The position numbers were made by a program, and so were the translations under genes. Below, in pieces: positions 36,401 to 48,400 of a stretch of 64,000 nucleotides of DNA (its first letter is position 1; each line of letters starts with the position of its first letter). The DNA lies in the NCBI RefSeq assembly GCF_039555335.1, contig NC_092628.1, positions 67,287,292 through 67,351,291 of the forward strand. Reading direction: 5' to 3'. The DNA comes from Amphiura filiformis (lineage: Eukaryota > Echinodermata > Ophiuroidea > Amphilepidida > Amphiuridae). The notes under the pieces are model-generated. The model saw only the letters and a list, made by a program, of their open reading frames with translations, made no database searches and was not told the DNA's origin.

Positions 36401-39400
36401 TGAGGTGCAAGCAATTTTTGGCATGTTGAGGGAGGGGGACATGGTTTTTGTGGCATGCCAAGGAGGGGCGAGCATTTTTGGCAGGCCATTTTGAAATTTG
36501 CCTACAACAGGGGGACAGATTATTGCACAACCCCTTAATGCACTATACATTGTACAAGTTGAAATTATATTTATGTGTCCTCTTAAATAAATAATTGTTT
36601 TCCAATTAGAAAATTAAGTCAGATTTGAAAACGTTGAAAACATTCACACCACAACACAAAATACACAGGGGCTAAGGGAAATATCCACAAAATATGCCAC
36701 CCTCACTGAATAAAATTTGGCAATGGCAAGAGCACACAAGGGTTATTTTGGCAAAAATTTCTTTAAAAATAGCCCTCATACAAGGACAGACAAAACCAGT
36801 TTATAATTTTGGAGATAGTTTCATTTTTCTTAAAAATCCTTTTTTGTAAATCACTGGCAACATAAGGTGCTATTTTTAAGCAACATACCGTTTAAATGCC
36901 CTATGTACATTCAATGAATCAGCAAATTGAACTTTAAAAACTAAAAAAACTAAAACCTAAATTGAATAGACCAACACAGAAGCAGGTGCTGAATTCTTTC
37001 TGATTTTGAGCCATGATTTGATTAGGCTTGCTACTGCATAAAACTTGGTGAAACACTAGAGAGTGTCTCATTGGATATAAAGTATATATCGTAAGCATGA
37101 TAGTATGGTAGCACGATAATATACATACATGTACATGTACTAACATGGTTACGTACACAGATAGCAGAACAAAAAAATGCAAATATGATTTTAAGGGGCG
37201 TTGGTTGCTAGGCTATCCATTAAAGGACTTAAATACATATTCTTGCTCCATCATACAGTACTCGAAGTCGAAGCTGAGAAACATGAAATTAAAATACAAA
37301 TTTGTAAAGCACTGTCACTGATCAGTTATCCTCCCATGCCTAGGGCAGGCGCGGCGGCACTGTTTCAATTCTGCGATACCTTTGGTGCCACAGTGTCGTG
37401 ACACTCAAGTTTAAAGCCTCTGTTCACACTATAGGATAGATCACTTTTAGATTCTTAGCAACCACTCAATGTCAATCAAGATGAATACCAATTAGTGACC
37501 CACCACGGCCCTGCAAGGTGCTAACACTTCAAAGTGTTCATAGTTCGGGTCGCTAGGGTTCAAATCCCCGCACAGGCATGGAATCCTACATAATATGTAT
37601 CATGTTCGCTCATGTTCGCTTCCATCTAGCGATCAATAACCTGATTAATCATTGTGTAATTCAATTCAATGCACAAGCTCATACACATGTGGTTTTTTGA
37701 TGTCAATCGCATACACTATAACCCGTGATCAATAATGAACGTTGGTCAAAAGACGAGCTTACTGAAGTGAAAAATTATGTACATGCAGATTCATCATTTA
37801 TGCATATTGCCTTGAAAATCATAAAAAGCAACTGCTTGATCAACCCAAATGATTTTATTAGCGTTATTTCTAAACCAAATTTCAAAACCACAAAGTGTTT
37901 TACCTGACTTTTGACCCAGAAATGTATGAATTTGATGAGAAATTGTGATGAAAAATAATATTTTACAAGTCAGATTCAGAAAGAGAAAATCTCATTACAC
38001 ACGTTAATTACATCACAATCCAAACATAGATGGTTAAGTTCATGGAGAATGTTACAAACTGTTGTATGTTTTGCCATATTGTTTTTCTATAGGTAATAAT
38101 GTTTTATCGTTAAAATCGGACATGAAAACCTATCAAAAACACAACAAAAGCGTGCATCGCTATGTGTATGCATGAAACAAATTATAAGAATTGTACAGAA
38201 GTGACCTAACACTTATGAAGGCTGTATCTTGAGAACGCGCATGGTCTGATGCTAGAATCTTGGCAAGGACACTCTGGTGAAATAAAGAAAAATATATTTG
38301 ATTGATTTTGTGTGACTTTTGAGCGTTAAATGTTTCAAAATTTAAAAATGAACAAAATGCGAGTAACTATGATGTCATCAACATCACAATAATATTCATG
38401 ATAAATAATTATTGCTCCCTAAAAAAGAAATGGTTAACAACTGGTTTGAATACATCGCACGACCTTATAGTAACTGTATCTAGAAATTTGTGCATGTTAC
38501 TTGTCAATTTTCGCCAGAAACGAGCTTTTTCTACGGTTACTGCCCAGCTCATTAGCGCGATATGGGATATTCTTTATACCTCGAGTTTACTGCCCTCTGT
38601 TGACGACAGGGCTTCGAACTCTTATCAAGGCGATCTAAGAAGTGCAGGGCCGTGCCACATACATTACAAAGTATTGTATTTGTAATATGAATTGGATAGT
38701 GCAACTCTCTTGTGTTGGCTAGTGCTGTCATTGACATGCAATTACATGTATGTCAACATGTTGTCGACATAAGAAAAAGTTGCCGATGTTGACATAAAAT
38801 TAGTGGATTACAACATTTATCAACGTTGTTTATGACACATGGTACTTACAAAATAGTGGTAAAATTAATTAAAAATTTTCAAAATAACCACATGATGTCC
38901 GCAAACATATATGCAAATAAGCTAATTAATATTCATGAATATGCATATAACACAACACAAAACTATAAAGCGCATCAGGCTACCATACCAAGTTTGAAGT
39001 TGATCAGTTTAATAAATTGTGTATAAGCTTCAAAGTGGATTAATGAAAATGTACAATTGTACATGTAGGTAAAATATGCAAATCAGCTCATTATTATTCA
39101 TGAGTGTATTGTGGGACAAGTGCCAATTTCTGTGTTTATAGTGTACATGTATAAAGAATTAACCTCCTGGAGTCTTTTCCAGGTATGAAAACATATCGTA
39201 CTTGAACATGCAGCCCACATATTGCACACGAATGCATGATACAACGCTGTCAATCATCATGAATTCTGAACCAAATGTTTGGCAACACATCAGGTATATT
39301 ATCAGTGATAGGCCCTTTGCACCTGATTATTAGTTTCCTGTTTACCGCCTGCATCCAAAATTGAAAATCTCAAAATAATTACCGTACTGACGCGAGTATA

Positions 39401-42400
39401 GTCCCACCGTCGAGTAAAGTCCCACCCCCAAATTTTCGAAAAATTTCAGAAATTAAAAAAAATTGCTAGGATCATTCATGGTTTAAAAAAAATTTTCAAG
39501 ATGTTTTGTATTTTTAATATGAAAATTGATACTTGGTATTCATGTCATAATCTATTAATGATTTCAAAATGCATTCAAATTCAATGCATTTTGAAATTAT
39601 CAATTTTCATATTAAAAATACAAAATATCTTGAATAATTAAATGCCCGCTCTAGTCAAAACGAGTCAATAGTTGCTTGTAATAGTTCAAACTAAATAAAG
39701 AAAATAAAAGATAATTATTAAAAGTCACCTCGTCCCTTTTTCAAAATCTTTAAGAGGAAACTAATAATCAAGTGCGAAGGGCCTTATACATGTAAGATGT
39801 ACATATGCAGGCCCGTAGCCAGAATATTTTCATGGGGGTGCAGATTTTCCAAATGCAGACATTTTCAAGAGAAATCTTCATTCTGGCCAAACAATTTTGG
39901 ATCTTATTTTTTCATGAATTCGGGTATATTTATCAATATTTTTGACATTTTTTGCCTAATTTTGCTATTTTTTTTTCAGACAAAGCAGACCTTGTGCAGA
40001 TTTATGGGGGAGCGTAGCCCCCACTACACTCCTTGGCTACGGGCCTGGATGTACAAATTGGCCTGTAATTGAAAAAGCAAAATAATAAGAATTTACCTCA
40101 AGTGGTGACAGAATTTGGTATTATTCTAATACTAATAGGGACAGTCAATTAGTAAAATTGATCTGTGGTGTAGCTCAAGCTTTTGCCCCGGGCTTTTGCC
40201 ATCGTTGGGTATTTGCCATCGTTGAGTATTCATGAGTCCTGTTACAGACAGTTGATGAAACAGACCTGTAGGCTAGTGTCATGGTATCATCTTTTTGCTT
40301 TTCGCCAGCGCATAGGGCGCTGGTACCTAATTCTGAGATGGGGTTTGTGTACACTAAAGATTAGCTAAGATTATAGCCTTCTTCTATTGGTATGAATTTT
40401 TTTTTTTTACTTCTCGTGGTGGAAATGTTTTTGATGTCTGCTAATTGATTTGCAAGGAAAAGAAAGTATGTTTTGCCGTTTCAACGAATCGAAAACGATT
40501 GAGTATTGCCAAAGTTATGTTTGAATTAATTATGACTTAAAAAGTTATCATAGGTTAGGCCTACACATATAAACATAAACTTGTTCAGCAATCAGCATAT
40601 CAAAAAAATGACATGGTCAAAGCGGGGAATGATCACGAGGTCATATCAGTGGAGCATAGCATGATGTTTGGTTGCCTGTGAGTGCATAATTGATATGTTG
40701 ATAACAGATCTAATAATGTTGTGGAATCAAAATCTTCATTATATGGACCACATTGAAGTCAAAGTAATTATCTATCCTATCCTGTATCGTTTTATGGATA
40801 AAATTGACTCAAAATGTTATTGATGATATTATTGCTATCTTTAACATCAGTTTTGTCTTTTCAACGGAAAAATCCGATTGAAAATAAAGTTTTTAGGGGC
40901 TAGCTATAATATTGAACAATACGGTATATCCCATATTTTGACATGCACTAATAGAAAATAAATAAATTATTGTCTTACTTTATAAATGATAAATACTGTA
41001 AAATAACACATAACTAAAGTGAGGCCAATTTCTATCTTTTTTATTCGATTCATAAAATTACATTCAACAAAATGATTGAAGACTGAGAAAACACACAATG
41101 CAGACTACAGAATGGAGTAGGTAAGATGCCATGTCCATAGCTTTGCAGGAGTTTCGGACTAACAATCAACACATTCAAAAAATACAGTTTAAAAGTGAAG
41201 ATTGTAGTGAATGATCAGTCCTTTATCATGTGCTTGCCACTATCTACTTTATAGTAAACTATACATTGCGAAATAATATAAAATTATTTTAAAATAAAAT
41301 GTGCATGTAAGTTGAGTTAACATAGCGAATTAACTAACAACTGCAGTGTATTTCTTGATTTTTATAATAAGCATGGGTAAAAAGCAGTAAAGACAAAAAT
41401 ACAGAACAATTTGGAGTAATGAATTAAAGAGTTGACAGGAGTTATAGGAGTTAATGTGTTTTGCTGTTTCAGTGTGCATGTTCTCACCATTGATGGTTTG
41501 GTGAACTGTCATGTAACATGGATGTAAGCGTGATCCTAAAAAATGCCTTTCACGGTGACCCAAACTATTTACAAGACCTCTTCTGCATTGACGCTGGCCT
41601 TCCCTTTTAAAGGGAATTTTTATAATGTTTGCTACATGTCAAATGAAACATTATTCCACAAACTCATGGAGCACAAACATACATAGTACATACATGTAGA
41701 TAGTCTTCATGAACCATGTGAACAGGGTCAGTTATAGCATAGATCATCAAAAAAACATCGGATGTTAATGTTGTTCCAAAGTTCTGTCAGTTCAAACAGG
41801 ATGCTGTGGGATGATGTCAAACTGGTCATAAGATTATGAAGTCAACCATCAAGTCAGGGTCAATGTTATGTTCTTGTTTTTCTAAATTTGTAATTACAAA
41901 CATATCATTGATTCATTGTTACTGATGTCGCATATGGCTAGGAGCAGTAGAGACAGTGATGTGGCCACTGGCAATGCATACTGCACACATGGGCACAAGA
42001 AGTCATGTTTTTTAGTGGTTTTTTTGCTCTTTTTTTTTGTTGTTGTGATTTTTAATTATTTTATTTAGTCCCTGGACCTAGGCTACAATCATTTATGTGG
42101 TTGATTAAAAAAAAAATCTCCAAAATTTTCAAAAACTTTGGTCATAGGATGAAATTTTTGTGGGGGTGAACATAGCATACACATGTGATATTTGCCCAAA
42201 GTAAGTTGTATGTAGAGGTTGACATGACAAATAAGTTACAACTGGTTGGGTTAGTGAGCTGAGCAACCTCAAACTCAAAGGACAATGACCTGAACAACAT
42301 AGATGACAATTAACTTACAATTTAGTACAGAACATTTTCAAAATATTTCATCCCCAAGTTCACACTTTATTTAGTACTTGTATTATTCTGTTTTTGGTAT

Positions 42401-45400
42401 GCATCAATCGTCTAGATTATTATTTTGTGATTGATTTAAAAAAGATCACATATTTTCCATGTCGTTCGGATGATTTTCTATGCTATTTTTCCACGGGAAT
42501 TTTGCCAAAAGTCGCCATCTTGTCAGCTCACACTTTCGCATTTTGTTGGCAGGCTTCCCGTTAGTGTGCATTATTGCGTCCAGACGCGTTTTTAAAAATG
42601 TAGACGCAAGTTTCAGATGTCCGATCATGTATTTTGCATACGGTACATGTCACATGCATAGGTTCACAGTTTCTTGCGTTTTCGCATCCAGGATGCTTTT
42701 TGAACTCACTGGACCCAGAAAAAGTAAGATTATGTAACCTGAATGGGTCCAGCAGGCTGTGCTTGGACCTGGAAAAAAATCCCATCCAAGAAATGGTAAA
42801 TATCATCATAGATCTTCATTGTGTGGTAACCCAGCTCATCCAGTCGGCTTTCACTGGCGGCGCCACCGGGGGGTTGGAGATTTTCGATGATGTTCAATAC
42901 AAATCTGTAGATGTGACATTTTAAACATGATCTTAACATTCATAAACAATAAAAAGATGAATTTTGTCAGTACCGTAAGTGTGATTTTAGGGGTGTCAAA
43001 CTTGCATTTTGGCAAACGGCATGCATAATATTGCGCAATTTCAGCGACCTGGCAATTCCACACGCAAGTGCGCATTTTTTTTCTCTAGCTAATATAATTT
43101 AGGCAAATAGATCCCTTTAAAACTTCCATTTATTTCAAAAGTCAGATTTGATGGTAAAAATAGACCCCCACCCATTTTTTGATCGGCCACCATGGGAAAA
43201 TGATAAGGGCTAGGGATGGCAATAGGTATAACATTTGAGTGAAATTTAAAGAAATTCTGAGAGGTTAGTGCGGGAGCCATCTGTTGAATTGACATGGACT
43301 GACCCACTTTACAAATGTAGTCTGCACAAGTGCATGTAGAATTTTGGTTGTAAATTACACAGTACAGTTGGAATCAGAAACATACAATGTGCCTCTATAT
43401 CAAAGAAGTAATATAAATATGGTCATTTTCACGGTAAAGGGTGAATTTTGAATTTTTAACATTTTAATCCGTAGTGTTCTAATAAAGCCTCAGAATTCCA
43501 TGATTTTTGGCCACATAAGTCATCTAGTTAGCAGCTAACTTGAGTAGCATAATCAACTTTGGGAGTTACTGCATTCAGTTTTAGCAGGCTTAAATGTACT
43601 TAATATTGCCATTTTGAAAAACTATAAAAAACAGTAACATTTTTGTAAAACCCTGTGTTTCTTCAGTTAGTTCATGGATAATTTTTCTTATCCTGAAAGT
43701 ACGGTCATATGTTCAGTAAACACTGCCACATTAGATTGTGAACAGCCCTGTATTTTTGAGAACCGGACTTCGATATTTGTCGTTTCAGAGGCTTCATTTT
43801 CCGTTAACAATTGTTAACAAACTTTGTGGGTGTAGCTTTGGTTCATAATTCTTGGTTATTTCTGCACTTCTTCTTGATTCATAACAGTTGTTATCTTAAC
43901 TTGAAATGGGTAACAAAAATTAGTCGATTTGCAAGCTTTTAAAATTTTTATAAAATCTTGACTTCAAAGAGCTGTTTTTCCGTTAACTTTTTTGAAGCCT
44001 CCAAAACAAACTGTTCAGCAAGCTTGTGCAAATATAAATAAAAGAGCTCATCCAATCTATTTATCAAAATGTAGCAAAGTGGATCCTCAAGTCACATGTT
44101 TTTAAATCGTGGAGATATATATCACCGTTTGAAAATGGGACCCAATACAAACTTTCCGTTAACAATTGAAGCCTCCGAAACAAATGAAGCCTCCGAAACA
44201 ACAATAAGATTAATTATCATCTATGCATATCTAAATTGGTGTGTTTCATACTGATATCTGCATTGTAATTATTACTTGATATGTGCAGAATGTCATAAAT
44301 TAAAAAAAAATTTGACATTATGGTTAATGTTTGAAAAATATACTGATACCCACAAAAGCCTGTTTCGGAGGCTTCACATGCAAAAAACACCATACTTAAC
44401 AAATGGGTGAAAAAATTAACATGTGATAAATCTACAATATCTGCCGCATAGAATCATTGATTCAATACACACAAGAAAATAACAGCTTAGATGATCCCAA
44501 CACTGTTGTTTTCAAAAAAACTACTTCTGCAATGTTTAACAATTGTTAACATGAAGCCTCCGAAACAAACAAAAAATGACTTGCTGTGATAATTTAATTT
44601 TTGTCACAACTGAAATTCAATACTTAGAAGCAAAGCATGAAAATTGGTAATTGTGATATTTTTACCTATTTTTTATGTCAACTTGTAGTAGACATTGAAT
44701 TGCCAATTCTAAAAAACAACTCCAATTTCTGTGAAACTTGGCTGGGAGGTTCCTTTCATCAAGTAGTATTTGTACATGAAGTTAGACATTCAAATTATTT
44801 TAGGAACCCAATTAAAACTTTAAAAATATGTTTAAGGTTTGGAAATTTCCATTGTAAATGACACTTGATGTTAAAAATTGTCAAAACTGCAATTACACAC
44901 ATAGCAAAACATGGTATAAAATTTAACTTATATCTGTTGACTTACTTTGGAATGGGATTTCACATGTATTCCAGCTTTCATGTCATAATTTTCTGAGGTT
45001 ATGTAAAATACATTTTTCTTAGATTAATTAACCAAAATGTTATGCAAATGTCAATTTTTTATTAGAAATCAAAAGGTTTAAGCCTTGAAACATTATTTTA
45101 CTGGAATTTAAGTTGCTTCTATGCATGATTTCAGTAAACAGAAACATATTTAAGTGGTTTGAAATTTTGACCCTAAAAATCAAAAGTTACACCCTTTACT
45201 GTGAAAATGACCATATTCCTTATGAAATGACACCAATTTTTACTTTTCATCTGTAAAAAAGATGATTTAGTTTCATAGCACAAACTTATTTTATAATGGT
45301 TTTAAAAATTGTGCTTTGTGCAGGTAGATTTTTTATGTTGCCTGCACAAATACAAGTAAGTTTTTTCTTGCTCGAGCGAGAAGTCTAGCCAAGAACTTGC

Positions 45401-48400
45401 TCACCGGCGATAGCTTCACATTCTAGGCTAGAGATCATACATGTAGCATTCAAAATCTAGTTGGATTCGCTGAAGCATGACACCGTGTAAAGCAATGGTT
45501 CATAGCACTTTCCATTGTCAAGTTGCATCTTGTCAAAGCAGATTGACTTTCGTCAAAAATGTTCAGCCAATATTTTATGCTTCAACAAAACTACACACTA
45601 CTGGCAACAAAAGTTATAACAGGGGCAATGAATCTAATCCAAAATCAAGACAAGTGGTTCATATAAGAAATGAGGTACATTGTAACGGACTGGTAGCGGT
45701 ACTATACGTCGAACTGAATACATGCACAACGTGTGGACCAATATATTTTTGTAAACAGTTTAGGCCTATAACAAAATGTATATTTCGTACAATTGTACAA
45801 CTATCGTTTCTACCCTATGACCTATATAATAGTTACCTGTTATCAAAGTGTCCGCAAAAAACTGGTCATCGCAAGTATCTTTGATGCTGAAAACTAAGGA
45901 TATTCACGCAGGGACAGGCCGAAAACCTTACCTCGATCGTAAAATCCAGCCCATGCATGTCATAAATAATTCATTATTTCATTGTATAAATGTCAGTGAT
46001 TGTGTCCATGTATTGTTATTGCACATCTGCAAGAGTGCTTTTTTATTTATACTCGATCGCTGGATCACCACGTGAATTCGCCTCTCGAAAACCTCTACGA
46101 GGTTGTTAAGCATCAAGCACGCTGACTGGCTTAGCAATTATCAAAGTAGTTTTGAAAACCAATCAGGTTAGACGTACTTTACTGGCGAGTCACATTAATT
46201 AATACCGTAAAAGGCCGTCACGTTATTGGCTTATGATTGCAATGAATGGTTTTTGCAACCAATCACAATACGGGTTATATGGGGCCCGTCGGAAATTTTG
46301 CACACGTCGTCCATGATGACGTCATGCCCCAGTGCTACAAGGTGCCGGAGGCTGGCTTTTCTGCGAAAGCGAGCGAGTGGTATAAAGTCAGTTTCACACC
46401 TGTGATTTATGAAGCACATCATAAAATCTCTGCGCACATCCACAGCGCATTTGACAGATAAAATTTGCAATTCTGAGCAACGGGATTCCATGAAATTGAC
46501 GATTATTCTGCAGGATCGGTAATAATTAACGGCTGGTCTGCTTTATTTGAAGTGCATTTGAAGTTTGTAAGTTTGTGACTTTGTATGTTATATGCAATTG
46601 ATATTATAGGAAGCTGAGTCATTCCATATCAACTCACCTAAAGGTTGGCTGGTCACCCTCTCAGATTTTCTTTAAAATCACTTATATCATAGACCTATGG
46701 GTCAAATGAACACATTTCAAACGGTAGGTCTCAACTCCTTGTCGTTTCTGAGTTATGGCTCGTTGAATATTTGATGTTTTTTGACGCAATTTGTCCACTT
46801 CCCATTGAAATATACACAAAATTGTCCTAAATACCAACCCAAATTTTATTATGTGGGAAATGACCCACCATAATCAAACTCTCACATATTCAAAATACTT
46901 CTATGATGTTCCTCTGTACCAGAAATCAAAGTGGTGTCAAGCCATCTTCATGGTTAAATGACTGTTTGGAGATCGCATTGAAATACACAGTAATGTTCTA
47001 ATTCCCAAAATGCAAAGTTCATCAATTTACTGTGTATTTCAATGAGAGATTCAAACACTAATTTAACCATGAAGATGGCTTGACACCACTAAGATTTTTG
47101 GTACAGAGGAACATCATGCAAGTATTTTGAATTTGTGTGAGTTTGGTTATGGTGGATTATTTCCACAAGGTCAAATGGGGTCCGAACGGGGTCTTTTGGC
47201 CGAGGAGTCATCTTTGAGCCCCAGTGAAATTTTTATTAAGCCAATGAGTGGTCTACCCTGCTATACATGTACACTGTAGGGGGTCACACCTGAACCTATA
47301 TTGCCTACTAAAGGCAAAATAGATGATGTCTGACATCTAGGATGAAGAGGAGGGGGGGTCAAAAACAGGAATATGTCATGTGCGTCAACACGAACATGCA
47401 TTTTTATATATATGTCTATATCATCAAATGGGGGTGAGATACATTGTTTATGAGTCCAGAATCTGGTTATTTGGGTCAAAGACACCCTAGATTCCAATTT
47501 GTAGCCCTGTAGCTTACCCCTAGGGGAAGATATGAATGTCTAAACTCAGAAGAAAATTAATGTTGCGACACGCGTGCCCAAAAAGGGGGGTCTGACCCAA
47601 TTTTCAATAGGCCGGTTCTCGGAAATGACAAGGAGTAGAGACCTACCGTTTGAAATGTGTTCATTTGGCACATAGGGCTATGATATAGGTGATTTTAAAC
47701 AAAATCTGAGAGGGTGACCAGCCAACCCATTAGGTGATTTAAGATGGACTGACACAGCTTTTAAGCTTCCTATAATATAATATTTTCCTATAATATAATA
47801 TTTTCGGAAGAGACGGATATAAAATTGCATGACAGCTTGCCAATTTAAAAATTGGCAAGCTGTCATGCAATTTATCCGTCTCTTCCGAAAATATATTGAC
47901 GTTCTGGACATATCACACCGGAAGTATGAACAACCGATAGCTTGTGATACGAAGTTAGAACGTGCAAGGATGTTATCATATGTCACGTACTTGTTTACAT
48001 GTACGTGTGATACATGTACGCAGTTGCCATACAGAGTACAATGTCATGCATATGAATAAAAACTTCTTCCTCAAGTTAGTTATTGTCTCTAAAATATCAT
48101 GAAATTGTTCGTGACATATACAAACACACTGTCCTATAATCATTTATAATTCATACTTAAGTACATGTACAAATTTACGAAAAACGTCAATATTTGTTCT
48201 CCTAACAGCTTCGATCAACGCTGTGTCTCTGCTGTACATGCACCCACTGACCTCCAGCAGTGTTGCCCAAAATGTTAGCCCAAATCGCGAGTCAAATAAT
48301 TGTTTTTAAAAATCATACATTGGTATCTATGGGATAGACGCCAGATTTGAAAAGTTGCTCAATTACTTTCTTAACCATCAATTGGTGTCTATTGGACAGG

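Noticed and set aside
42480..42924. Overlapping open frames of 80-96 codons on both strands
   Set aside because: No splice-site support, no domain resemblance and no coding-type codon use.
45477..45884. 135-codon plus-strand frame
   Set aside because: The first half is made of two dispersed repeat families and the product has no recognisable domain.
47798..47894. MicroRNA precursor
   Set aside because: Arms are almost perfectly complementary over their whole length, which fits a palindromic repeat or siRNA source better than a bulged microRNA hairpin.
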